Origin: Eubacteriales bacterium
Lineage (GTDB): Bacteria > Bacillota > Clostridia > Christensenellales > CAG-138
Assembly (NCBI GenBank): GCA_021372675.1
Contig: JAJFTZ010000020.1
Location: 1-39,191 of the forward strand
DNA length: 39,191 bases
Direction: 5' to 3'
Shown here: piece by piece, positions 15,186 to 24,204 of the stretch
Position numbering within the stretch: the stretch's first letter is position 1
Layout of the letters: every line of letters starts with the position of its first letter
Notes under the pieces: generated by a model
What the model saw: the letters and a program-made list of their open reading frames with translations, nothing else
What the model was told of the DNA's origin: nothing
Databases searched by the model: none
Made by a program: the position numbers and the translations under genes

Positions 15186-18100
15186 TTATTCCACGCTTTT
15201 GAGCGACGATACCATGTCGATCTTTCTAAAATGCGGCAGCATGATGAGGTTCACAAACGCGGCGAAAAGGAGCGTGAGCGCCGCGGAATACAGGTAGCTT
15301 TGCGGAAGGATATCGCGGCAGAACATGAGCATGTTCACCTCCGTGGTCGAAAGCACGTAGCGCTGCAGCCCAACGCCCATAAAAAGCCCCGCCGCGATGC
15401 CGAGCAAGGTGAGCCATACATTTTCGCGGTAGATATAAACCGCGAGCTCGCCGTTGTAAAACCCGAGCAGCTTGAGCGTGGCTAGCTCCCGCGCGCGTTC
15501 CTCAAGATTGATGGTGTTAAGGCTCCACAGCACCACGAATACCAGCGCCGCCGCGGAGAAGATGAGCACAAGAACGATGACGAGAAGCGCGTCCATCACC
15601 TTTTGCATGCTGCCTCGCACGTTGCCGGCGAGCGATACGGCGGCAACGCCGTCCATGCCTAAAAGGCGTTCGCAGAGCTCCGTGGCGTTTTCCGCTTTCG
15701 AAAGCTTAAGCAAAACGGTATTCTCCTCGGCGGGTTCCGAAAATATCTTGTTATAAAGCGCGGGGGAGAGGTAGATATAGTGCGCCACATAGTTTTCGGC
15801 AATACCGCTCACCGTAAAGGTGAAACGATCGCCGTCGCCGTCGACGGCGGTGAAGGTGTCGCCAATCCTCACCGAGAGGATATCCGCAAGCTTTTCGGTC
15901 ACGATAACGCCGCCGTCATCAAGAGAGAGCGCCGCGCCCGATACGCGCTCGCGCAGGGATATCATAGCGGGGAAGGTATCGGGGGACAAGGGCACGGTAA
16001 GCACGGCGGTCATGGTGGAGCCGTTTTCGGTGATATCCATGTTCTTTTGCAGGAACGAGGTGCTCAAGGTGATGCCCGGGTTGCCTTGGATGGCACGATT
16101 GACGGCATTTCGCTCCGCGTCGGAGGGGTTTTTGGCGAGGGCCAGCCTCACGTCGTAGCTTTGCAGCTCCCCGAATTGCTTGGGGAGGATGAGGGTGATG
16201 GCGTCGTTAAGACCAAAGCCCGTAAACATGAGCGCCGTGCATGCGGCGACGCCGAATACGGTCATCAAAAAGCGCTTCTTATAGCGGAAAAGATTGCGCA
16301 GGGATACCTTTTCCGAAAAGCTGACGCGCTTCCATAAAAACGTGATGCGCTCGAGAAGGATGCGCTTGCCCGGGCGTGGCGCCCGCGGCTTGATAAGCTC
16401 CGCGGGCGTGCTTTTCAGGCTCGAAAGGCATACGAGCCATGCGGGCAGCGCGGCGCTGAGGATGGCGATCAGCGCAGAAAGCACCATGAGGCCGGCGTCG
16501 TAGCGCACGCTGAGCTTTGGGAGCGTGTACATGACCGAGTAGGCGTTGAATACGATGCGCGGGAACAGCTCCGGCCCCCAAAACGCACCCGCCGCGCAGC
16601 CCAAAATGGATGCGGAGATCGCGTACAGCAAATAGAGGGAGGCAACGGCGGCTTTGGAGTAGCCGAGCGATTTTAGGGTGCCGATATGGGAGCGGTCGTT
16701 GTCCACGAGGCGGGTCATGGAGGTCATCACCACGAGGGCCACCACGAGGAAAAAGATCGCCGGCACCACGCGGCTCAGCGCGTCCATGCGCCCGGCATCC
16801 TGCTCGAAGCTGTTGAAGCCAAGGTTTTCATCCTGATCGAGCACGTACCACTCGGGTACCTTCAGCTCGCGAAGCTCCCGTTCGCCGTCCGCAATTTTTA
16901 TGCGCGCATCCGCAAGCTCAATTTCCGCGTCGGCCTTTTGCTCAAGGTATTCCGCGTTGCCGTCGGCGTACTCCGCCTCGCCGTCTTCAAGCTCCTTCTT
17001 CGCGTCGTCGAGCTTCTTCCGGCCGTCGCGTTCCGCACGGCTGAGCTTTTTTTGGTTTTTATCGAGCTCGGCCTGCGCCGCGTCGAGCTCCGATTTGGCG
17101 TCGTCGAGCGCCAGCCTCGCGTCGGCAAGCTCTTGCTCCACCTGGGCGCGCGCGTCCGTGAGCTGCGTCTCCGCCTTGTCGAGCTTCTTTTCCGCGCCGT
17201 CAAGCTTGGCCTTATTTTCCGAAAGCGATGCGCCGAAACCGCCCACCGCCTGCCGCGCTATGGCGTAGGTCTGGTCGCTCGGAGCGTTCGCATAATAGGA
17301 AAGCGCTGAGGCAAGGTCTTTATCCACCTTCGAGGCGCTTGGCGCAAGCTGCGCGACCGCGGCGGCGGCCTGCGGCGTGTTACCACCCGCGAGCGCGCCG
17401 TCGAGCGCTGCGTAATAGCCGTGCGCTTCCCGGTAGGCGGCAAGGCCGCTCTCATACTCTGCGGCGCCCGCGCGCACCTCCTCCACAGCCGTGTAATACT
17501 GCGTCCAAGCGTCCCGCTCCGCCGTCTCATAATCGATCAGACCCTGTTGACAATCCGCAACGCCCTTTTGATATTGCTTGCGCCCGCTTCTGAGCTTCGC
17601 CTTGGCATCGCTGATTTCCCTGAGAAAGGTCTCCTCGGCGTCGAAGTATTCCGACCAGCCGTCGTCCAGCTTTTTGCGAGCGTCCTCAAGCTCCTGCGCG
17701 GCATCCGCAAGCTCCCGCTCCGCATCCGCGACCTCCGCCTTGGCATCGTCGAGCTCCTCTTGGCCCTCTGAAACGATTTCCGCGTAGCGCAGCTCGCTGC
17801 GCGCGCCGCCCATGACCTCAAGCGCGTCCTCGACGGGAGCGAGCACAGCATCGTAAGCGTCCGAATAGCGGTCGATCAAAAACCCGCGCGAAACGCTCAA
17901 ATCGAGCTCCGTGTATACGGAAAAGGCGAAGTCGTCGAATAAAATATAGCAGTACGCGTCGGTCTCACCGCTCCCCACGGTGCTCGCGCCGCGATCGTAG
18001 GAGATATAGAGCGGCGATTCCGCAACGCCCACAATGGTAAAGCGGTCGGTCGCGAGCATATCGCTTAACTCCGTGTTGCCGCCCGCGACGAAGCTCACCG

Positions 18101-18605
18101 CGTCGCCCACGCTAAGCCCCGTCTGTTTCATGAAGTACGGATCCATCAGGCACTCGCCGCTTTTTTCGGGCATACGGCCCTCCGTAAGCGTAGGCAGGTT
18201 CATCCTTGTGCCGCCCGGCACAAGCGAATGGAAACGCACAGCGGGTGTTTTGCTCCCCACCTGTGCGAGCGCCTCGCAGGAATAGGCGGGCAGCGCCTCC
18301 AAAACGCCGTCCATGCCGCGCACGGCGGAGAGGTCGTTTTCGGTAAAGCCGGCCGTGGAGAGGAGGCGGATATCCATGAAACAGGTGTCCCTGAAATATC
18401 CTTGGGCCGTGAGGCGCATGTCGCTGCCGATGGATCTGAGCCCCGTAAAAAACGCCACGCCCAAAGCCGTGATCACGACGATGGAAAGATAGCGCCCGAG
18501 CGAGCCGCGCACTTGACGAAGGAACAGCGTAAAAAGCCTGCCGCGGCGGAACCCCTTTTCGCGCTTTTTTCCGGCGGAGACGGCCGGTCCGACCTCGTTC
18601 ACCAT
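15186..18605 (-). CDS. ABC transporter permease, FtsX type, with very long coiled-coil domain
   Basis: A 1139-residue MacB/FtsX-family permease. A first membrane segment lies near residues 40-57. The large extracytoplasmic region contains a MacB-type periplasmic core (about 60-260) and then some 300 residues of heptad-like Leu/Asp/Ala/Lys repeats (for example ELDDAKAEVADAERELADA and AQAELDKNQKKLSRAERD). An FtsX membrane triplet follows (about 630-780), then a second core region (about 800-980) and a final FtsX triplet (about 1000-1125). Such proteins usually act in lipoprotein/lipid export or in sensing envelope stress rather than classic transport. The ATG at 18605 overlaps the end of the ATPase gene by 7 nt, which fixes the start. 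Its partner is the ATPase just upstream. Confidence 0.9.
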   Translation of the reverse strand: MVNEVGPAVSAGKKREKGFRRGRLFTLFLRQVRGSLGRYLSIVVITALGVAFFTGLRSIGSDMRLTAQGYFRDTCFMDIRLLSTAGFTENDLSAVRGMDGVLEALPAYSCEALAQVGSKTPAVRFHSLVPGGTRMNLPTLTEGRMPEKSGECLMDPYFMKQTGLSVGDAVSFVAGGNTELSDMLATDRFTIVGVAESPLYISYDRGASTVGSGETDAYCYILFDDFAFSVYTELDLSVSRGFLIDRYSDAYDAVLAPVEDALEVMGGARSELRYAEIVSEGQEELDDAKAEVADAERELADAAQELEDARKKLDDGWSEYFDAEETFLREISDAKAKLRSGRKQYQKGVADCQQGLIDYETAERDAWTQYYTAVEEVRAGAAEYESGLAAYREAHGYYAALDGALAGGNTPQAAAAVAQLAPSASKVDKDLASALSYYANAPSDQTYAIARQAVGGFGASLSENKAKLDGAEKKLDKAETQLTDARAQVEQELADARLALDDAKSELDAAQAELDKNQKKLSRAERDGRKKLDDAKKELEDGEAEYADGNAEYLEQKADAEIELADARIKIADGERELRELKVPEWYVLDQDENLGFNSFEQDAGRMDALSRVVPAIFFLVVALVVMTSMTRLVDNDRSHIGTLKSLGYSKAAVASLYLLYAISASILGCAAGAFWGPELFPRIVFNAYSVMYTLPKLSVRYDAGLMVLSALIAILSAALPAWLVCLSSLKSTPAELIKPRAPRPGKRILLERITFLWKRVSFSEKVSLRNLFRYKKRFLMTVFGVAACTALMFTGFGLNDAITLILPKQFGELQSYDVRLALAKNPSDAERNAVNRAIQGNPGITLSTSFLQKNMDITENGSTMTAVLTVPLSPDTFPAMISLRERVSGAALSLDDGGVIVTEKLADILSVRIGDTFTAVDGDGDRFTFTVSGIAENYVAHYIYLSPALYNKIFSEPAEENTVLLKLSKAENATELCERLLGMDGVAAVSLAGNVRGSMQKVMDALLVIVLVLIFSAAALVFVVLWSLNTINLEERARELATLKLLGFYNGELAVYIYRENVWLTLLGIAAGLFMGVGLQRYVLSTTEVNMLMFCRDILPQSYLYSAALTLLFAAFVNLIMLPHFRKIDMVSSLKSVE

Positions 18606-19300
18606 TCTATCCGCTCCACAGGGGTGGGGTTCGTGTTCAGCGTGCATCTTTCCGCACTGCCGTTGCGCACGGCGATCACGCGATCCGCCATGGGCGCGAT
18701 AGCCTGGTTATGCGTGATGACGACTACGGTTATGCCGCGTTCACGGCAAGCCTTTTGCAAAAGCGCGAGGATGATCTTGCCGGTGCCGTAATCGAGCGCG
18801 CCGGTCGGCTCGTCGCACAATAGGAGCTTGGGGTTTTTGGCAAGTGCCCGCGCGATGGCCACGCGCAGCTGCTCGCCGCCCGATAGCTGCGCGGGAAAGT
18901 GGAGCGCGCGCTCCTTCAAGCCGACCGCTTCGAGCGTTTCCAGCGCGCTGAGCGGATTTTTACAGATCTGCGCGGCAAGCTCCACGTTTTCGAGCGCCGT
19001 GAGGTTGGGGATCAGGTTGTAAAACTGGAACACGAAGCCGATGTCGTTGCGCCTGTATGCGGTAAGCCGTTTTGTGTTGAAACGGCTCACCTCCTCGCCG
19101 TCCACGAGGATGAGTCCCTCGTCGGGGGTGTCCATACCGCCTAAGATGTTGAGCACAGTCGTCTTTCCGGCGCCGCTCGGCCCCACGATTACCGCAAGCT
19201 CCCCCTTTTCGATTTCGAAGCCGACGCGATCCGCCGCGTTCACCGCGACGCTGCCGGTAAAGTAGCGCTTTGTGACGCCTTTGAGCTCAATGAATGACAT
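18599..19300 (-). CDS. ABC transporter ATP-binding protein (LolD/MacB type)
   Basis: A 233-residue ATPase of the LolD/MacB/FtsE group. Walker [10 protein letters not shown] is at 40-48, the Q-loop is in [19 protein letters not shown] (about 90-108), the signature LSGGEQ near 139, Walker [13 protein letters not shown] near 159, and the H-loop in VVVITHN. The [15 protein letters not shown] pattern is typical of ATPases serving FtsX-type permeases. The start at 19300 is preceded by AAGGCGGAAAG. It overlaps the permease gene, so the two subunits are made together. An intrinsic terminator ends only 15 nt before the start codon. Confidence 0.95.
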   Translation of the reverse strand: MSFIELKGVTKRYFTGSVAVNAADRVGFEIEKGELAVIVGPSGAGKTTVLNILGGMDTPDEGLILVDGEEVSRFNTKRLTAYRRNDIGFVFQFYNLIPNLTALENVELAAQICKNPLSALETLEAVGLKERALHFPAQLSGGEQLRVAIARALAKNPKLLLCDEPTGALDYGTGKIILALLQKACRERGITVVVITHNQAIAPMADRVIAVRNGSAERCTLNTNPTPVERIEW

Positions 19301-19315
19301 TTTTCTTTCCGCCTT

Positions 19316-19348
19316 AAAAACGGCGCAGGCTGATAAAGCCGCGCGCCG
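19316..19348 (-). terminator. Leader terminator/attenuator of the ABC transporter operon
   Basis: Minus-strand hairpin CGGCGC...GCGCCG (19348-19321) with an inner GGCT/AGCC stem, followed at once by TTTTT (19320-19316). It lies between the predicted promoter (19394-19367) and the ATG at 19300. Confidence 0.65.
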
Positions 19349-19366
19349 AGATTCTCTCTTACCTTA

Positions 19367-19394
19367 ATTATAAAATAGAGGCGGAGGATTTCAA
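19367..19394 (-). promoter_or_regulatory. Promoter of the ABC transporter operon
   Basis: Minus strand: -35 TTGAAA (19394-19389), 16-nt spacer, -10 TATAAT (19372-19367). Transcription should start near 19360, upstream of the leader terminator. Confidence 0.6.
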
Positions 19395-19420
19395 CCGATA
19401 AATACGGTTGGTTTGCCTAT

Positions 19421-19460
19421 TAAAAAGCGGCTTTTCGGGAACTGCTCGAAAAAGCCGCTT
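19421..19460 (-). terminator. Terminator of the M20-aroDE-malQ operon
   Basis: Minus-strand stem AAGCGGCTTTTTCG / CGAAAAGCCGCTT (about 19460-19425, one bulged base) with a TTTTTA tract after it, 60 nt past the malQ stop. Confidence 0.75.
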
Positions 19461-19519
19461 GCGTTTGTGAAAAAACGGTGAACACAAATAAGGCCGGGAT
19501 ATTTCCCGGAAAATAACCC

Positions 19520-21013
19520 CTATCGGTCTTCTTCCCGCGCCCGGCCGTAGAGCATAGCGGCGCGGCGGAGTCTTTTTGCGAGTATTCCGGTGCATTCCCC
19601 GCCGAGTAAGCGCCACATCCAATTGCCGGAGGGCGTGGAGGGACGGTTCATGCGGCAGTCCGTGCCGAGGCCGAGATAGTCCTGCATGGGGGCGATGAAA
19701 AGATCGGCCGCGGAGGAAAGCCCGCCGCGGATGACGCCCCATAGGAACCCCTCTTTTTCGTTTAGGCCGAGGTACTCCGCGGCGAAGGCGCGGTCGGCTT
19801 CGTTTGCGGCGGCGAGCCAGCCCGCGAGGGTGTCGTTGTCGTGTGTGCCGGTGCAGCAAAGGCAGTTTTTCATATAGGTATGGGGCAAATGGTCGTTTTC
19901 CCCGGCGGAATCGAACGCGAACTGCAGCACCTTTATGCCGGGGAAGCCCGACGCGCTAAGAAGCCCGCGCACGGCGCCGGTCATAACGCCGAGGTCTTCC
20001 GCGATGACGGGGAGGTCCGGGAAGCGCGCCTTGACGGCGCTTATAAGCGCCATGCCCGGCCCCTTTTCCCACACGCCCCGCTCGGCGGTTGTCTGGCCGC
20101 AGGGTACGCTCCAATAGCTTTCGAAGCCGCGAAAGTGGTCGATGCGGAGCGCGTCGAAAAGCCCCGCCGCGGCGGAAACGCGCTCGAGCCACCACGCGTA
20201 GCCGGTTTTTTCATGGTACGCCCATTCGTAGAGCGGATTGCCCCAAAGCTGGCCGGTCGCGGAAAAGTAATCGGGAGGAACGCCCGCCACGGCGGTCGGG
20301 CGCGCGGTTTCGTCGAGCTTAAAGCAGTCGGGGTTGGCCCACACGTCCGCCGAATCCGGCGAAACGTAAATGGGGAGATCGCCGATGAGCTTTATTCCAA
20401 GGCCGTTCACATACGCGCGAAACGCGTTCCATTGCTTGAAAAACAGGTATTGGAGGTAAGCGTAAAACCGCATTTCATCGCCTAAAAGTGTGCGGTAACG
20501 CGATAGCGCCTCGGGCCTTCTAAGGCGTATGTCCTCGTCCCAGTCGGCATAGGCGCGCATATTATGATGCGCCTTCAGCGCCATGAACAGCGTGTAGTCG
20601 TCAAGCCAGGCTTCGTTCTCCTCAAAAAAAGCCTCGGCCTCGGAAAGGCCGCGGATTTTTGCCCGCTCGAACGCCTTGCGGAGCACCCGAAAACGACGCT
20701 CGAACACGCGCCCGTAGTTTACCGCCCGCGGGTTTTCGTCCCATCTTTCGTCGTCGAGCTCGCCCCGCGTCAAAAGCCCGTTTTCGGCGAGTTCGTCGAG
20801 GTCGATAAAATAAGGGTTGCCCGCAAAGGTGGAAAACGATTGGTAAGGCGAATTACCGTAACCCGTTTGACCAACGGGGAGCACCTGCCAATAGGTTTGT
20901 CCGGCCTCCTTTAAAAAGTCCGCGAAAGCGCGCGCCTCCCTGCCGAGCGTGCCGATGCCGTAGGGCGAGGGGAGCGAGGATATATGGAGAAGGATGCCGC
21001 AGGAGCGCTTCAT
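19520..21013 (-). CDS. malQ: 4-alpha-glucanotransferase (amylomaltase, GH77)
   Basis: A 497-residue cytoplasmic GH77 enzyme that moves alpha-1,4-glucan segments between maltodextrins in glycogen/maltodextrin metabolism. It opens with the family pattern RSCGILLHISSLPSPYGIGTLG. The active-site motifs are present: LRIDHFRGFESYW with the nucleophile Asp, VIAEDLG with the acid/base Glu, and GTHDNDT with the third carboxylate. Length is normal. The start at 21013 is chosen because homology begins there and the ATG overlaps the upstream aroDE stop by 4 nt; the longer frame is a shadow. Last gene of the M20-aroDE-malQ operon. It may work with the GH13 alpha-glucosidase at 439-2100. Confidence 0.95.
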   Translation of the reverse strand: MKRSCGILLHISSLPSPYGIGTLGREARAFADFLKEAGQTYWQVLPVGQTGYGNSPYQSFSTFAGNPYFIDLDELAENGLLTRGELDDERWDENPRAVNYGRVFERRFRVLRKAFERAKIRGLSEAEAFFEENEAWLDDYTLFMALKAHHNMRAYADWDEDIRLRRPEALSRYRTLLGDEMRFYAYLQYLFFKQWNAFRAYVNGLGIKLIGDLPIYVSPDSADVWANPDCFKLDETARPTAVAGVPPDYFSATGQLWGNPLYEWAYHEKTGYAWWLERVSAAAGLFDALRIDHFRGFESYWSVPCGQTTAERGVWEKGPGMALISAVKARFPDLPVIAEDLGVMTGAVRGLLSASGFPGIKVLQFAFDSAGENDHLPHTYMKNCLCCTGTHDNDTLAGWLAAANEADRAFAAEYLGLNEKEGFLWGVIRGGLSSAADLFIAPMQDYLGLGTDCRMNRPSTPSGNWMWRLLGGECTGILAKRLRRAAMLYGRAREEDR

Positions 21014-22605
21014 ATTGCCTCCGTTTCCGCAGTGCCGCTCCATAGGGCGAGCTGCTTTTTTGCCGTGCCGTTCAGCATGCCGAGGCCGTTCACCGTGCGG
21101 CAGCCCGCCTCCCGCGCCTCGCGCAAAAAGCGCGTGGGGGAGGGGTCGTACGCCGCGTCGAAGCAGATGTGCTTCGGCTCGAACGCAACCTTGGGGAACG
21201 GGGTATCGTTTACGTTGGGCGACATGCCGCAGCCCGAAAGGTTCAAGATCACCCCGCATTGCGGCGCGGCCTTAAGGTAGCTTTCCTCGCTCGTGCGCGC
21301 GGCGAAAAACACGCCGGGGAAGCGGGCGTTGAATTCGTCCGCAAGCGCCTCGCAGGCGTTCGAGCGGGAGAAGATAAAGATGCGCTTCGCGCCGCGAAGC
21401 GCAAGCTCGCAGCACATGGCGCGCGCCGTGCCGCCCGCGCCGACGCACAAAAAGGCTTCGTCCCGCACGCTTACGCGGGCCTCGTTTATAAGCGCGTCCA
21501 CGCCTGCGGCGCCATCGGTGTTGTAGCCGATCCAGCTCCCGTCGCGCTCCATAACGGTGTTGCACGCGCCTGATCGCGCGGCGCTTTCATCGAGCGCGTC
21601 GAGGCGGCTTAAGACGGCGGTCTTATACGGCTTTGTCACGGCGAAGCCCTTTACTTGTGCCATGCGAAGCCCCTTCAAAACGGTGTCGAGCTCGTCCGCC
21701 CCGGTTTCGACGGGAAAATAGAAAAAGCGCAGATTGTTTTTTGCGAAAAGCGCGTTTAGGATGCGCGGCGAAAGCGCCTGCCGAAGCGGCGCGCCCAAAA
21801 ATGCGTAGAGCGCCGTGGCGTTTGAAAACGCGGCAAGCCCCGCCTCGCGCGCCGCGCAGTAGGTTTTATGGAAAAGAAAAAGGTTTTCCTTCATGCTCTT
21901 CGCGCTTATCTGGCCGGGGTCGGTTTTCGTTTGCGCGGCGGCGAACACGGCGCTTGAACCGATCGCCTCGCCGAGGACGCGGCTTATGACCCCCGCCTCG
22001 CCGAGCGCCATGGCGATAACAGCCGTTGCGGGAAAGTCCGATTTCATGCGCATGACCGCTTCGAAAAGCGCCTTTTGATCGACCGCGCTCTTTGCCTTTA
22101 CGGCGAGCTTGATCGCTTGCGCGCCCGTCTTTTGCATGGAGCAAAGGAGCGCGTAAAGCTCGCCGGCTTTAGGCGTGCCTTCGCGCAGATGGGCGGAGCA
22201 GACGGCCCCGGAGCCGAGCGCGTTCAGCTTTTTGACCGTCGCCTCCGCGAGTACGGGCGAAGGCGCGTATTCCACGTCCACCAGACCGGCGAAGCCGCTT
22301 TCGGCGGCAAAAATAAGAAGCTCCGCGGCCTTTTGCGCGCCGTGCGCGTAAGCGCCGCCCTCCGAAACGCTTCGAAGCGTGAACAGAAGCGGCGTCTCGC
22401 CGAGCGTTTCGCGTAAAGATAAAAGGGCGTTCTCAAGCGCCGCGCGGTCGTTTACGCCCGAGAAGAAATCCGCGCGCCATTCCACGATGTCCGCGCCTTC
22501 GTCAAGCGCGAGCTTCGTGCCCGCGAGAACTTCGTTAAGCTCCGCGCCTACTACGGGCACGATGAGCTTCGGCATACCCTCGCCAAAGTACGGGCCGCCT
22601 GTCAT
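21010..22605 (-). CDS. aroDE: Fused type I 3-dehydroquinate dehydratase / shikimate dehydrogenase-like protein
   Basis: A 531-residue fusion. Residues 11-250 are a type I dehydroquinase (AroD) with its set intact: Glu42 (VEWRAD), Arg78 (TLRS), catalytic His139 (SAHL), Schiff-base Lys166 (IKLAV), Arg209 and Gln232 (PGQI). Residues 258-531 are an AroE-type domain. It keeps catalytic Lys328 (TKPYK), Asn349 (ACNT), Asp364 (NTDG) and the NADP loop GAGGTARA. It changes shikimate-binding positions: HSxS reads QALS (276-279), NVT reads AVT (322-324), and the usual Gln after GML is Thr514. The first half should be active; the second may use another substrate or have altered kinetics. Start at 22605: GGGGAGG is 4 nt upstream and the ATG overlaps the M20 stop. 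MPK at 22575 is an alternative. Confidence 0.85.
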   Translation of the reverse strand: MTGGPYFGEGMPKLIVPVVGAELNEVLAGTKLALDEGADIVEWRADFFSGVNDRAALENALLSLRETLGETPLLFTLRSVSEGGAYAHGAQKAAELLIFAAESGFAGLVDVEYAPSPVLAEATVKKLNALGSGAVCSAHLREGTPKAGELYALLCSMQKTGAQAIKLAVKAKSAVDQKALFEAVMRMKSDFPATAVIAMALGEAGVISRVLGEAIGSSAVFAAAQTKTDPGQISAKSMKENLFLFHKTYCAAREAGLAAFSNATALYAFLGAPLRQALSPRILNALFAKNNLRFFYFPVETGADELDTVLKGLRMAQVKGFAVTKPYKTAVLSRLDALDESAARSGACNTVMERDGSWIGYNTDGAAGVDALINEARVSVRDEAFLCVGAGGTARAMCCELALRGAKRIFIFSRSNACEALADEFNARFPGVFFAARTSEESYLKAAPQCGVILNLSGCGMSPNVNDTPFPKVAFEPKHICFDAAYDPSPTRFLREAREAGCRTVNGLGMLNGTAKKQLALWSGTAETEAI

Positions 22606-24056
22606 AATGCCTCCCCGACGCCTTTGAGAATGCGCTTGTAGCAGCGCACCGCGCCTGCGAGCGAGGCGGCGGAAATATTTTCATCGGCGGCGTGCACGGA
22701 CTTGAGCTGCGCCTGCGTCATGCGCACGGGCGAGAAGCGGATGCAGGCGTTTGAAATTCCCTCGTAGGAGCGCGCGTCGGTGCCGCCCGTCATCACGTAG
22801 GGGGCCGCGCCCGCGTCCGGGAAGCATTCGCGGGCGCAATTTTCGATGTATTTGTACGTTTTGTCCGAGATATCAACGATTGCCGAGGCGTCGCGCGCGT
22901 TGCGCGGCTCGAGCGTCACGCCGTGCTTTTTGGCAATTCTTTCAAGGGCGGAGACGGACGCCGCCACGTTTTGGTGGTGCGACACGCGAAGGTTCGCGAG
23001 CACCGTCGCTTCCGCGGGCAAAACGTTGGGCGCGTCGGAGCCGTGCGCCATGGTGAACGCGCAGGTGGTGGAAAGGAGCGCCCCCGCGGCGGAGGAAACG
23101 GCGGGCATGACCGCGATCACGAGCGGCTTGAAAAGCCAAAGGTTAGAAAGCAAAAAGCGCATGGGAAAGCGCATGGCAGGTGCGATCCCCTCGAGCATGG
23201 CGCGCGCCTCGCGGCTAAGCTTACGGCGGAAGGGGGATTTGCGCTCGACCTCCGCCATGAAGCGGCCCAGTCGCACGAGCGCCGTGTTGCGCGGGGGCAT
23301 GCTCGAATGCCCGCCCGCGGATTTTGCCGTTGCGTTTACGTCCGCATAACCCTTTTCGGTGATGCCGAGCATCGCGAAGGGCCTGTCTACGCCCGTCATC
23401 GGCTCGTCTATGACCGCGCCGCCCTCGTCGAGCACCAGCGCGAGGCGCACGTTTTGCGCGCATAAATGCTCTGCGATGCGCCTTGCGCCTTTTCCCGAGG
23501 TCTCCTCGTCTACGGAGGTGGTCAAATAAAGGTCGCAGGGGGGCTCGAAGCCCTCTTGAAGAAGCTCCTCCACGGCGGCGAACTCCGCGAACACGGTGCA
23601 TTTGCAATCGAGCGCGCCGCGCCCGTAAACGACGCCGTTTTCTATGACGCCCGAAAACGGCGGATGCTTCCATTCGCCCGCGGCGGGCACAACGTCCTGA
23701 TGCCCCATCAAAAGCACGGCCTCCCGCCCGGGATGCGCGCTTTTGAGGCGGTAGATAAGGTTGCCGTTAAGCTCCGTGCGCTCCATGCGCGCGTGCACGA
23801 GCGGGAAAAGTATCTCCAGCGCCCTATGCAGCTCGTAAAAGGGGGCGAGCGAGGCTTCGTCCTCCGTCGCCGAAAAGGTGGGGATTTTGATCAGCATAGA
23901 TAACCCCTCCGCATAGCGCACGGCGGCTCCGGCGTCCTCCCCGGGCGCGGGCGCAGGCGTTAATGCTTTTACGCGCGCCGCGCGCACGGCGGCGACGGCG
24001 AGCAAAAGCGCGACAAACCCCAAAAGGCACAAAAGCACGACACCTAAAATTCCCAT
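22602..24056 (-). CDS. M20 family peptidase, membrane-anchored (PM20D1/carboxypeptidase S-like)
   Basis: A 484-residue M20 metallopeptidase with an N-terminal membrane segment (about 3-24), so it is probably a surface or membrane-bound enzyme. Zinc-site motifs are LLMGHQDVVPA (His), YGRGALDCKC (bridging Asp), SVDEETSG (catalytic Glu pair) and a C-terminal HAADE. The long middle part resembles PM20D1/Cps1, which act on N-acyl or peptide amino-acid bonds; the substrate here is unknown. The ATG at 24056 has GGAGGGG 6 nt upstream. First gene of the operon, behind a near-consensus promoter, and linked by ATGA to aroDE. In the bridging motif a Cys follows the Asp where Gly or Asp is common. Confidence 0.85.
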   Translation of the reverse strand: MGILGVVLLCLLGFVALLLAVAAVRAARVKALTPAPAPGEDAGAAVRYAEGLSMLIKIPTFSATEDEASLAPFYELHRALEILFPLVHARMERTELNGNLIYRLKSAHPGREAVLLMGHQDVVPAAGEWKHPPFSGVIENGVVYGRGALDCKCTVFAEFAAVEELLQEGFEPPCDLYLTTSVDEETSGKGARRIAEHLCAQNVRLALVLDEGGAVIDEPMTGVDRPFAMLGITEKGYADVNATAKSAGGHSSMPPRNTALVRLGRFMAEVERKSPFRRKLSREARAMLEGIAPAMRFPMRFLLSNLWLFKPLVIAVMPAVSSAAGALLSTTCAFTMAHGSDAPNVLPAEATVLANLRVSHHQNVAASVSALERIAKKHGVTLEPRNARDASAIVDISDKTYKYIENCARECFPDAGAAPYVMTGGTDARSYEGISNACIRFSPVRMTQAQLKSVHAADENISAASLAGAVRCYKRILKGVGEAL

Positions 24057-24104
24057 ACATTACCCCTCCGGCGTATATGCATCTTTCGTATGACCCCTAT
24101 GCAA

Positions 24105-24133
24105 ATGATATTGCGCCGCCGCGCCGCTGTCAA
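24105..24133 (-). promoter_or_regulatory. Promoter of the M20-aroDE-malQ operon
   Basis: Minus strand: consensus -35 TTGACA (24133-24128), 17-nt spacer, -10 TATCAT (24110-24105), about 48 nt before the M20 start codon. Confidence 0.75.
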
Positions 24134-24169
24134 CAACGCGGGGGAAGCGGGGCTTTCTATATTTGCCTG

Positions 24170-24198
24170 TTGACAAAACACATGCGCGCTCATATAAT
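24170..24198 (+). promoter_or_regulatory. Promoter of the T-box/trpB unit
   Basis: Full consensus: TTGACA (24170-24175), 17-nt spacer, TATAAT (24193-24198). Expected transcription start near 24205. It is back to back with the M20 promoter. Confidence 0.85.
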
Positions 24199-24204
24199 GC
24201 AGAA

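Noticed and set aside
16900..17760. Repetitive plus-strand reading within the FtsX permease gene
   Set aside because: The repeats come from heptad-coded coiled coil on the minus strand; no insertion sequence or satellite is present.
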